Origin: Sphingomonas sp. PAMC 26621
Lineage (GTDB): Bacteria; Pseudomonadota; Alphaproteobacteria; Sphingomonadales; Sphingomonadaceae
Assembly (NCBI RefSeq): GCF_000251145.1
Contig: NZ_AIDW01000023.1
Coordinates: forward strand, 124,001 to 188,000
Direction: 5' to 3'
Length of the DNA: 64,000 bases
The notes under the pieces are model-generated. The model was not told the origin of the DNA. It did no database searches and was given only the letters and a program-made list of their open reading frames with translations. A program made the position numbers and the translations under genes. Below are positions 1-7,526 of the stretch, in pieces. Positions within the stretch are counted from its first letter, which is position 1. Each line of letters opens with the position of its first letter.

Positions 1-1
1 C

Positions 2-628
2 GTCGGCGCAGCCGCCTTCGTTTTTGCCGGCGGCGCGGCGCAAGCCGAACGTGCCGTCCCCATCCCCGCTGCCGCAGCCGACGTGACCGGCGTATCCGGG
101 CCGCAGACCGTCGTTTTCGCAGGCGGTTGCTTCTGGGGCATGGAAGCTGTGTTCGAGCATGTGAAGGGCGTGCGCCAGGTCACCGCCGGCTATGCCGGTG
201 GGACGCGCGACACCGCGACCTACGATCAGGTCTCGACCGAGACGACCCGCCATGCCGAGGCGATCCGCGTGGTCTACGATCCGGCCAAGGTCAGTTACGC
301 GACGCTGCTTCGCGTCTATTTCTCGATAGCGCACAATCCGACGGAGTTGAACCGGCAGGGCCCCGACAGCGGGATCAGCTATCGTTCGGCGATCTTCCCG
401 CAGAACGCCGCGCAACGGGGCGTTGCGGCGGCCTATATCGCGCAGCTCGGCAAGGCGCGCGTATTCCCCAAGCCGATCGTCACCAAGATCGAGACCGGCG
501 CGTTCTTCCCCGCTGAGGCGTATCACCAGAACTTCTACGACCGGAACCCGAACCATCCGTACATCGTGACGTTCGACAAGCCGAAGGTGGCAGCGTTTCG
601 CGCCGGGTTCCCGCAACTGGCGAGCTGA
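2..628 (+). CDS. msrA: Peptide-methionine (S)-S-oxide reductase MsrA, exported, 5' end outside window
   Basis: Reduces methionine-S-sulfoxide in damaged proteins. The reading frame is open from the first bases of the window. Upstream of an internal GTG at 83 it encodes a hydrophobic stretch ending AAQA followed by a polar/Pro-Ala linker, so the real start lies before the window and the protein probably has a Sec signal peptide and acts in the periplasm. The catalytic motif GGCFWGMEAVF follows at about 125-160, and the YHQNFYDRNP region is near the C-terminus. The visible part has only one cysteine, so it lacks the usual C-terminal resolving cysteines and probably depends on an external thiol. 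Family identity is certain; the periplasmic location is inferred from the leader. A shorter cytoplasmic form from GTG 83 is possible but less likely. Confidence 0.93.
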   Translation, partial: VGAAAFVFAGGAAQAERAVPIPAAAADVTGVSGPQTVVFAGGCFWGMEAVFEHVKGVRQVTAGYAGGTRDTATYDQVSTETTRHAEAIRVVYDPAKVSYATLLRVYFSIAHNPTELNRQGPDSGISYRSAIFPQNAAQRGVAAAYIAQLGKARVFPKPIVTKIETGAFFPAEAYHQNFYDRNPNHPYIVTFDKPKVAAFRAGFPQLAS

Positions 629-655
629 GGGAGGGAACGTACCGCCCATTTGCCG

Positions 656-760
656 CTTCCCAGGCGCAAGCCGGGGCCCAGGAGCCAACCAGCCGAATAT
701 TTAACGCTGCGCTCGGTTACCTCGGCCATTTCGTCTGGGCCCCGGCCTTCGCCGGGGAAG
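656..760. repeat. Copy A of a ~105-bp dispersed inverted-repeat element
   Basis: Two 26-bp arms (656-681 and 735-760) are imperfect inverted repeats, about 23 of 26 positions matching. The left arm contains GCCGGGGCCCAG and the right arm CTGGGCCCCGGC followed by TTCGCCGGGGAAG. The middle (about 53 bp) is unrelated to the other copies. The same arms recur at 29972-30074 and 46980-47085. It lies between msrA and pdeM, whose 3' ends converge here, and could also work as a bidirectional terminator. Confidence 0.8.
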
Positions 761-780
761 GTAATCAGGAGCAGCCTTCC

Positions 781-1443
781 CTAAGCCGCCAGCCGGAACC
801 GCAACAACCGGTCCTCGATCGGGATCAGCGCCTCGGCGCCCTTGCCCACCGCGCGGACGATCTCGGGGTGCTGCGCGTCCAGCCCCCCGGTCAGCGCACC
901 GAACGCCGGGAGGATGAGCTTGGTCGGCGTTGCCACGAAGCACCGTCGCGAGACGTTCTGCCCGCGCACGCGGAGCCGCAACTTGGGATGGAAGTGACCG
1001 CTTAGCTCGGGCCGCGCATCGGTCGGATCGGCTTCGTGCCGCAGCACCAGTCCGTCGACCACCGCCTCGTCGACCACCGCCCCACCACACCGGTCGACCA
1101 TCCCGCTATCATGGTTCCCCGTGATCCAGGTCCACCGCGTCGCACCGGTCAGCGCGCGGAGCCGGGATTGCGCCTCCGCAGGCAAGCGATCGCACCCTTC
1201 GTCGTCGTGATAGCTGTCGCCCAGGCACCAGATTTCCGTGGCACCCGTCGCCGCGACGACGTCTTCGAGCGCCTCGAGGGTGACGAGCGAATCATACGGC
1301 GGGAGCATCTGCCCCCGCTGCGCAAACCAGCTCGCCTTTTCGAAGTGCAGGTCCGCCACCAGCACTGCCCCGCGCCGCGGCCAGAACAGCGCGCCGCTAC
1401 GGAGTGCTAGCAAATCATGATTGGCGAACGAAAAGGGAACCAT
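781..1443 (-). CDS. pdeM: Ligase-associated DNA damage response endonuclease PdeM (metallophosphoesterase)
   Basis: A 220-residue calcineurin-like phosphoesterase. Metal-binding motifs appear in order: VADLHFEKA near residue 30, CLGDSYHDDEG near 75, GNHD near 110 and a late GHFHPKL. Length and the motif set fit PdeM, which in many proteobacteria is encoded beside an Lhr-type helicase, an ATP-dependent ligase and an exonuclease. Here the Lhr-type helicase is on the same strand but about 6 kb upstream (7527-9956), and no ligase or exonuclease is in the window, so the usual cluster is scattered. The start ATG at 1443 leaves about 110 bp to the divergent kup gene, which must hold both promoters. 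A general metallophosphoesterase role cannot be excluded. Confidence 0.85.
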   Translation of the reverse strand: MVPFSFANHDLLALRSGALFWPRRGAVLVADLHFEKASWFAQRGQMLPPYDSLVTLEALEDVVAATGATEIWCLGDSYHDDEGCDRLPAEAQSRLRALTGATRWTWITGNHDSGMVDRCGGAVVDEAVVDGLVLRHEADPTDARPELSGHFHPKLRLRVRGQNVSRRCFVATPTKLILPAFGALTGGLDAQHPEIVRAVGKGAEALIPIEDRLLRFRLAA

Positions 1444-1555
1444 GTCCGTCGCTATGACTTAAGGTTACGCTTCATGCAACGTTCACGAAAGCGCTTGCGC
1501 TGAGGGACCACAAGCGTAAAGCGCGCCGTCCTTATTGGCAGGTCGCCTTATTATC

Positions 1556-3502
1556 ATGTCCGTTGCAACCGCCACCACCACGGCCGCAAACCCCCATGGC
1601 ACGACGCCGCATCCGGCGTTGTTCGCGCTGACGATCGGCGCGATCGGGGTCGTTTTCGGCGATATCGGCACCAGCCCGCTCTACGCGTTTCGCGAAGCGC
1701 TCGAGCTTACCGGCAAGGACGGGCTCGACCCGGGCGAGATCCTCGGCGTGCTGAGTCTTGCGATCTGGTCGCTGATCCTCGTCGTGACGGTCAAATACGT
1801 CATCTTCCTGATGCGGATGGACAATCAGGGCGAAGGCGGCGTGCTGGCACTGACCGCTCTCGCACGGCGTGCGCTCGGCAAACGTTCGCTGATCGCCTTG
1901 GTGCTGGGGTCGGCGGGCGCATCGTTGTTCTACGGTGATGCGATCATCACGCCAGCGCTATCCGTGCTGTCCGCGGTCGAGGGGCTCAAGACGATCCCGG
2001 GGATGGAAACGGTCATCAGTGAGCAGGTGATCCTGTCGATGACGATCGTCATCCTGATTGCCTTGTTCGCGATTCAGAGCCGCGGCACCGCCAGCGTCTC
2101 GCGGTTGTTCGGGCCGGTCTGCCTCGTGTGGTTCCTCGTGCTCGGCGCGCTGGGGCTGTGGCATATCGCCGACGAACCTTCGATCCTGCGCGTCATCTCG
2201 CCGCATTACGGTGCGTTCTTCCTGCTCGATCACGGCGTGACGGGCCTGTTCGTGCTCGGCGCAGTCTTTCTGACCGTGACGGGCGCGGAAGCATTGACCG
2301 CGGACATGGGGCATTTCGGTCGCCTCCCGATCCGGATCGGCTGGTTCGCGCTCGTTTTCCCCTGCCTGATCTGCAATTACCTGGGCCAAGGCGCGTTCGC
2401 GCTCAACGCGCTGGAAGCCGCGAAGGCCGCCGGGCAGCCGTTCCATAATCAGGACTGGTTCTTTCTCATGGCCCCCGCCGGCCTGCGGCCGTGGCTGATC
2501 GTGCTGGCGATGGCGGCGACCGTGATCGCGAGCCAGGCGGTGATCACCGGGGCCTATTCACTGACGCAGCAGGCGATCCAGCTCGGGCTGCTGCCGCGGC
2601 TCCGGATCCGCCAGACATCGGCGACGCAGGCGGGGCAGATCTACCTTCCGTCGATCAACTGGCTGCTGCTGTTCGGCGTGCTGGTGCTCGTCGTCCAGTT
2701 CCGTACCTCGTCCGCGATGGCGGCGGCCTACGGGATCGCGGTGACCGGCACGATGGTCGTGACGACGCTGCTCGCGTACATCGTCGTGCGGCATCGCTGG
2801 AGCTGGAGCCGGCCGGTCGCGCTCGCGGTCATCTTGCCGTTCCTGACGCTCGACCTGATCTTCTTCGGGGCGAACATCCTGCGCGTGATCGAGGGCGGCT
2901 GGGTGCCGCTGGTGGTCGCGGGGGGGATCGGGCTGGTAATCTACACCTGGAACCGCGGACGCGGGATCGTCCGGGCGTTCGAGGCACGCCAGAGCGTGCC
3001 CCTGACCGACCTCGCCGCCGCACTCGCCAAGCGCCCGCCCGAGCGGGTCGAGGGAACCGCGGTCTTCCTCACCGCCAACCCCGACAGCGCGCCGGGCGCG
3101 CTGCTCCACAATCTCAAGCACAATAAGGTGCTGCACGAGAAGAACCTGATCGTCAGCATCCGCACCGCCGATCGCCCCTCGGTCGCGCCCGAGGAGCGTG
3201 CGGAGATCCGTCAGGTCGATCCGAATTTCACGATCGTCGTGCTGCACTATGGCTTCATGGAATCACCCGACGTCCCGCGCGATCTCGGTCTGGAAGCGAC
3301 GTCGCACAAGAAGACGCTCAACCCCGCCAAGACGAGCTATTTCATCGGTCGCAACACGATCAAACCGGCGGCGGACCAGGGCATGCCGCTGTGGCAGGAC
3401 CGGATCTTCATGTTCCTCCAGCGCAACGCCAGCGACCCGACCGACTTCCTCAAGATCCCGCCGGGCAAGGTGCTGGAACTGGGCGAACAGGTCACGGTCT
3501 GA
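1556..3502 (+). CDS. kup: Low-affinity potassium transporter Kup
   Basis: Inner-membrane K+/H+ symporter of the KUP/HAK family, 648 residues. The N-terminal signature GVVFGDIGTSPLYAFREAL lies near residue 35 and is followed by about twelve hydrophobic segments up to residue ~440. A cytoplasmic C-terminal domain of about 190 residues ends in the conserved FFxGR-type region (SYFIGRNTI) and the PTDFLKIPPGKVLELG tail. A TTG at 1535 is in frame, but the ATG at 1556 fits the usual short N-terminus better. It is single-gene and divergent from pdeM. No frameshift or missing segment is seen. Confidence 0.95.
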   Translation: MSVATATTTAANPHGTTPHPALFALTIGAIGVVFGDIGTSPLYAFREALELTGKDGLDPGEILGVLSLAIWSLILVVTVKYVIFLMRMDNQGEGGVLALTALARRALGKRSLIALVLGSAGASLFYGDAIITPALSVLSAVEGLKTIPGMETVISEQVILSMTIVILIALFAIQSRGTASVSRLFGPVCLVWFLVLGALGLWHIADEPSILRVISPHYGAFFLLDHGVTGLFVLGAVFLTVTGAEALTADMGHFGRLPIRIGWFALVFPCLICNYLGQGAFALNALEAAKAAGQPFHNQDWFFLMAPAGLRPWLIVLAMAATVIASQAVITGAYSLTQQAIQLGLLPRLRIRQTSATQAGQIYLPSINWLLLFGVLVLVVQFRTSSAMAAAYGIAVTGTMVVTTLLAYIVVRHRWSWSRPVALAVILPFLTLDLIFFGANILRVIEGGWVPLVVAGGIGLVIYTWNRGRGIVRAFEARQSVPLTDLAAALAKRPPERVEGTAVFLTANPDSAPGALLHNLKHNKVLHEKNLIVSIRTADRPSVAPEERAEIRQVDPNFTIVVLHYGFMESPDVPRDLGLEATSHKKTLNPAKTSYFIGRNTIKPAADQGMPLWQDRIFMFLQRNASDPTDFLKIPPGKVLELGEQVTV

Positions 3503-3933
3503 GGCGATCCGGCTGCGCGCTGGATGCGGCAGTTTAGGGCACAGTCGTGCGATACGCGCTTTCAGTCTGCACGGTGCTGGGGAACGGCGCTGGTGCGCGG
3601 CTATTGATGCCCGCCTGCCCTGAAAAGCCCGAGATCCGCTTTCCGATCTCCGCGGCTCGTCAAACCCTCCGGAAAGGCAAGTCCCGTAACCCGGGGCCTT
3701 GCGGTGTCACAGAGGTACCGCGAGTTTAGCAGTGACCGAAGCGGAATATCCGACATACTATGCACTCTGCGATCGACTCTATTCCGAACATGGTGAGCCA
3801 ATCTCTACAGCGAATGATCAACGTTTTGGTAATCCTGCGGTTTGGTTAATGTCTCCGCAACCTTTCACGCATGTTTAACGTAACTCCCGAAGAAACCTGC
3901 GCAAAGGCCGGTTTCAACAGGGAGAGTTGAGTC
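3503..3933 (+). promoter_or_regulatory. 430-bp gene-free stretch, candidate structured leader of the PEP-CTERM gene
   Basis: No credible gene is seen. Several local hairpins cluster between 3631 and 3721: GAGATC (3631-3636) with GATCTC (3645-3650), GCAAG (3677-3681) with CTTGC (3698-3702), and GCGGT (3701-3705) with ACCGC (3717-3721). The last two share 3701-3702 and so cannot both form fully. A Shine-Dalgarno GGGAGA lies just before the ATG at 3934. The fragment CAAACC followed by a GGAAAGG loop resembles part of a GEMM riboswitch, but the conserved core does not match, so no ligand is proposed. Confidence 0.25.
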
Positions 3934-4479
3934 ATGAAAACGGTATTCGCGTTAACGGCAGCGATCGCGGCATTGTCGTCCACCCAGGCGTCTGCAGCCC
4001 AATTCAATTTTAGCTTCGATACGACAAGCACGCTGTTCGGCGGCCCCGCCCAGACGGTTCGCGGCATCTTCAACACCTCCGACACCGCAGTTCAGCGCGA
4101 TGGGCAGACCGCCCTGGCGATCACCGGCATATCCGGCATGATCAACGACGTTGCGATCAGCGGCCTGTTCGATGCGCCAGGTAACCCGACATATTATTAC
4201 TTCACGACGGGTCCGACCTTCCTGGATGGCAGCGGTGTGCGGTTCAATGCGGGGGCCGCATCGAACATCGCATTCTTCCATCAGGATGGGGTGTCGGCTG
4301 ACGTGTACCGCATCAACGGCAACGGAACCATCTCCGCCTTCGGCTCGGCTTCATCGAGTGCGGTTGTCGCCGCTGCGGTACCCGAAGCTGCAACCTGGGC
4401 GATGATGATCGCGGGCTTCGGGATGACGGGTGCCGCGATGCGAACCCGTCGCCGCAATACCCGGATGACGTTAGCGTAG
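3934..4479 (+). CDS. PEP-CTERM sorting domain protein
   Basis: A 181-residue secreted protein. Residues 1-22 form a Sec signal peptide ending ASA. The middle is a Gly/Thr/Asn-rich beta-type domain with no recognisable catalytic motif. The C-terminus has the sphingomonad form of the PEP-CTERM sorting signal, VPEAATWAMMIAGFGMTGAA, followed by the basic tail MRTRRR. The motif reads PEA rather than PEP. By family knowledge such proteins are processed by an exosortase (not encoded here) and end up at the surface or in extracellular polymer. The start has a good GGGAGA ribosome-binding site. Function beyond sorting is unknown. Confidence 0.85.
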   Translation: MKTVFALTAAIAALSSTQASAAQFNFSFDTTSTLFGGPAQTVRGIFNTSDTAVQRDGQTALAITGISGMINDVAISGLFDAPGNPTYYYFTTGPTFLDGSGVRFNAGAASNIAFFHQDGVSADVYRINGNGTISAFGSASSSAVVAAAVPEAATWAMMIAGFGMTGAAMRTRRRNTRMTLA

Positions 4480-4496
4480 CACTGCGCTTCCGCGTC

Positions 4497-4536
4497 GACG
4501 CCAAGCCGCCGGTCGAAAGGCCTCCGGCTTGGTGTC
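4497..4536 (+). terminator. Putative hairpin terminator after the PEP-CTERM gene
   Basis: GACGCCAAGCCG (4497-4508) can pair with CGGCTTGGTGTC (4525-4536) with one mismatch. The loop is about 16 nt and has no clear U-tract. It begins 17 bp after the stop codon. The rest of 4480-4726 shows nothing else. Confidence 0.5.
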
Positions 4537-4726
4537 GGTGCGCTCCCCGGTCTGACATTGTCTCAACCACCGTCCCGGGTCACCCCACCATCGGGCCCAC
4601 CCGGCGGGATTCGACGTCGATCCATAGCGATCAGACATAGTCGCCTTTGACCGCGCAGCCGCGGCACCATAAGCGCAGGACACCCGCCGGTCGGTCACGA
4701 CCAGCTCCGCTCGCTAGGAGACGCGC

Positions 4727-4984
4727 ATGTCCGACGATTACGACCGCGGTCGACGCGATGGCTTGCGGCTCGCACTCGCAATCCTGTCGGCGGAAGAAGC
4801 GAAATGGGCGGCCGTACTCGGCGAGAGCAAGTCGTGGCGGACCAACCAGATCCGCGAAGTCCGCCACAAGACGCTGCAGGTCGCGCAGAAGCGGGTCCAG
4901 ACCGTGCTGAACCGCCTCTCGCCGAAACAGAACGCCGGCATCAGCGACGAACTCGCTGCCGCGCTCGACATCGCGGGGCTCTGA
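4727..4984 (+). CDS. Small hypothetical protein
   Basis: An 85-residue soluble, charged and probably all-helical protein. It has no signal peptide, membrane segment or motif I recognise. The middle (KTLQVAQKRVQTVLNRL) has heptad-like hydrophobic spacing that could form a coiled coil. A clear GGAG ribosome-binding site precedes the ATG. Its stop codon directly abuts the stop codon of the convergent M20 peptidase gene with no bases between. Function unknown. Confidence 0.6.
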   Translation: MSDDYDRGRRDGLRLALAILSAEEAKWAAVLGESKSWRTNQIREVRHKTLQVAQKRVQTVLNRLSPKQNAGISDELAAALDIAGL

Positions 4985-6391
4985 TCAGCCCGCATACGCC
5001 TTGACCACGTCGAACAGGTAATCCCGCCCGTCATACAGCGACTTGACGTTCATCCGCTCGTTCAGCCCGTGCGCGCGGTTGATGTCCGAACCGATGAACA
5101 GCCCGGGGACGCCGTAAACCGGGATCCCGATCGCCTCGAAGAAGATCCCGTCGGTCGCGCCGGTCGACATCAGCGGCAGGATCGCGGTGCCGGGGAAATG
5201 CTTCGCCGCGACCGCCTTGGCCGGGTTGAGGATCTTGGGATCGAGCGTCGGCGGCACCGCGGTCGGGCGGACCGGCTGGTTCGCGGTGACCGTCACCTTG
5301 GGCCCGGCAAGTTCTTTCAATTTGGCGAGCGTGGCGTCGACCGTCTCGCCCGGGAAGATCCGGCAATTGACGTTGGCGGTCGCGCGCTGCGGCAAGGCAT
5401 TCTCGGCATGGCCCGCATTCAACAGCGTCGCGACACAAGTGGTGCGGAGCATCGAATGATAGGTCTTGTTCGCGCTGACCACCGCATTCGCCGCGGCATC
5501 CGACGGATCGGCGATCAGCCGCTTGATCGCGTCGCCCGTTGGCCCAGGCTGCGCTGCGGCGTTCCCGGCGAAGAACGCGCGCGTCGTGTCGGTAAATCGG
5601 ATCGGGAATTCATACCCCTGCACCGCCTTCAACGCATCCGACAGCTGATAGATCGCATTGTCGGGGGTCGGCTGCGAGCTGTGTCCGCCGGGGTTGGTCG
5701 CGAGCAACGTGAAGTTCTGCGCGGCCTTCTCGCCGACCTGGAGGAACAGCGTCTTGCGCTCGCCTTCCTCGGTCAGCAGCCCGCCGCCGCCTTCGTTGAG
5801 CGCGAACTCGGCCGCGATCAGCTCGGGCTTGTTCTTGGCGAGCCACTCGGCACCGTTGAAAGCGAAGGTGGTTTCCTCGCCGCACGTCAGCGCGAGCTTG
5901 ATCGTGCGCTTGGGGTGATAGCCGCCGGTCTTGAACCGGATCATCGCGTCCGACCAGATCGCCGCCTGCGCCTTGTCGTCGGTGCTGCCGCGCGCGTAAT
6001 AATAGCCGCCGTCCTCGACCAGCTTGAACGGGTCACGCGTCCAGTCCTCGCGCTTGGCCTCGACCACGTCGATATGCGCCATCAACAGCATTGGCTTGGC
6101 GCGCGGGTTGCTGCCTTTCAGGATCGCGACGAGGCCGCCTTCCTTGGGATGGTCCGGCACCGAGAAATAGGTGAGGTCGGCATCGGCATAGCCCGCCGCC
6201 TTCAACCGGGCGCCGATCTGCGCCGCAGCCTGCGTGCAACTTCCCGAAGACAAGGTGGTGTTGGTCTCCACCAGTTCCTTGTAGACCTCGAAGAACGCCT
6301 TCTGATCGGGCCGGTCCTGCGCTGCCGCGGGTGTGAGACCGGCCCCCGTTGCCGTCGTGCCGAGTAGGATTGCCAGAGTAATCGCGCGCAT
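4985..6391 (-). CDS. M20/M25/M40 family metallopeptidase, exported
   Basis: A zinc-dependent amidohydrolase/exopeptidase of 468 residues. It starts with a signal peptide (MRAITLAILL... ending PAAAQ), so it is exported. The M20 signatures appear in order: LLMAHIDVVEA near residue 108, ARGSTDDKAQ near 135, CGEETTF near 170 and RAHGLNERM near the C-terminus, with a lid/dimerisation domain between. Two ATGs are in frame. The upstream one at 6403 is followed by a G-run that looks like the Shine-Dalgarno for 6391, so 6391 is preferred. Substrate is not predictable from sequence; a broad dipeptidase or aminoacylase role is typical. Confidence 0.9.
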   Translation of the reverse strand: MRAITLAILLGTTATGAGLTPAAAQDRPDQKAFFEVYKELVETNTTLSSGSCTQAAAQIGARLKAAGYADADLTYFSVPDHPKEGGLVAILKGSNPRAKPMLLMAHIDVVEAKREDWTRDPFKLVEDGGYYYARGSTDDKAQAAIWSDAMIRFKTGGYHPKRTIKLALTCGEETTFAFNGAEWLAKNKPELIAAEFALNEGGGGLLTEEGERKTLFLQVGEKAAQNFTLLATNPGGHSSQPTPDNAIYQLSDALKAVQGYEFPIRFTDTTRAFFAGNAAAQPGPTGDAIKRLIADPSDAAANAVVSANKTYHSMLRTTCVATLLNAGHAENALPQRATANVNCRIFPGETVDATLAKLKELAGPKVTVTANQPVRPTAVPPTLDPKILNPAKAVAAKHFPGTAILPLMSTGATDGIFFEAIGIPVYGVPGLFIGSDINRAHGLNERMNVKSLYDGRDYLFDVVKAYAG

Positions 6392-6500
6392 GGTGCCCCC
6401 CATTTGTTATGCGGCAGAGGCTAGCGCGGTATTGGGGGAACGCAACGGCTGTGTGGGCCCCTTCCCTTCCTCCTGTCACCCCGGGGTCTTGCTCGACCGT

Positions 6501-7490
6501 TCAGGGGATTCCCGGCACCGCCGCGGCCCTCGGCCGCGCCAGATGCAGCTCGCGATTGGCAAAGTCGATCCGCACTCGCCCGAACAACCGCAGCGCGTCC
6601 ATCCCGAGCAGCAAGGCGGGACGGTCCGCCAGCCCGAGCCGCCGGAATGGCGCAGCGTCGGAAAAGGCGATCGGCAGATTGGCAAGGCCGATCTCGCCGA
6701 CATGAACCCCCGTGACGATCCCATATTGCGCGTCGAGCATGGCACCGGTCACGCTCAGCAGACGGACTGCGATCAATGATCCGCTACTGCGTCCGACCAG
6801 TCGCTGCAGCGCGATATTGCCCATGCTGACGACCGAGCCGGTATCGATGACGACCCGGATCCGCCGCCCATCGTAGACCGCATCGGTAACGACGAGCTGA
6901 CCGAGAACGTTCTTCGCGCGAATCACGATATCGTCCGGCCCGAACGTCTCACGTCGGGTCCGCCGCGTTGCGGGGAAGACCGTCATCACGTCCCGTGCAA
7001 AATCGATCTCGACGGCCTTGCCTTGCAAAGTATCGATGCCGACGAGACCGGCCGCACCAAGATTATGCGCGAACAATACGGGCGCTTCGATCCGTGTCGC
7101 GGTGAGGGATGCGCCCGCCCGGGGCGTCCCGACCACGATCTGCGGGACCGCCACGGTCGGCACCGGCACCGTGCCCGCCATCGCGGTCACCCGGACCATC
7201 GGCCCCGGCGTGAGGCTTAGCGTCGTGGCAACTTCGCGGGACACGACGGTTCGTTCCGATCCGGTGTCGACGATGAAACGATAGGGACCTGCACCGCCGA
7301 TCGTCACCGGAACGGTCATGCGGGTCTCGTCGGTCGCGAAGGCGAGCTCGTCCTGCGGCGATGGCGGCGGATCTTGCTGCGCGGTCTGCTGCATTGGCGT
7401 CTGCTGCACTGGCGGCTGCAGCACAGCCTGTCCCGGTTCGCCCATCGAGAACACGGAAACCGCCAGGAACAGGGCCGGGTGCATGATCAT
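6501..7490 (-). CDS. Double retropepsin-like aspartic protease
   Basis: About 329 residues with an N-terminal hydrophobic signal (MIMHPALFLAVSVFSM), then a Gln/Pro-rich linker (QPPVQQTPMQQTAQQ), then two pepsin-like halves. Each half has an Asp-Thr-Gly triad: FIVDTGSERTVVS in the first and VVIDTGSVVSMGN in the second, each followed by a hydrophobic-hydrophobic-Gly element (LVGIDTL, LLLGMDAL). Single-chain proteins with two clan AA domains are common as periplasmic putative proteases of unknown substrate. The gene begins only about 37 bp after the Lhr-type helicase stop and is probably co-transcribed. A TTG at 7520 is in frame, but ATG 7490 or 7484 gives a cleaner signal peptide. Confidence 0.8.
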   Translation of the reverse strand: MIMHPALFLAVSVFSMGEPGQAVLQPPVQQTPMQQTAQQDPPPSPQDELAFATDETRMTVPVTIGGAGPYRFIVDTGSERTVVSREVATTLSLTPGPMVRVTAMAGTVPVPTVAVPQIVVGTPRAGASLTATRIEAPVLFAHNLGAAGLVGIDTLQGKAVEIDFARDVMTVFPATRRTRRETFGPDDIVIRAKNVLGQLVVTDAVYDGRRIRVVIDTGSVVSMGNIALQRLVGRSSGSLIAVRLLSVTGAMLDAQYGIVTGVHVGEIGLANLPIAFSDAAPFRRLGLADRPALLLGMDALRLFGRVRIDFANRELHLARPRAAAVPGIP

Positions 7491-7526
7491 CACGGTACGC
7501 CTGTTCCCCCGCACCAACAAGCGTGC

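Noticed and set aside
3655..3735. c-di-GMP (GEMM) riboswitch upstream of the PEP-CTERM gene
   Set aside because: A CAAACC and GGAAAGG fragment resembles it, but the conserved core that follows does not match.
5069..6367. Long open frame opposite the M20 peptidase
   Set aside because: Arg-rich product with no motifs, and the M20 gene on the other strand is complete. It is a G+C-rich codon shadow.
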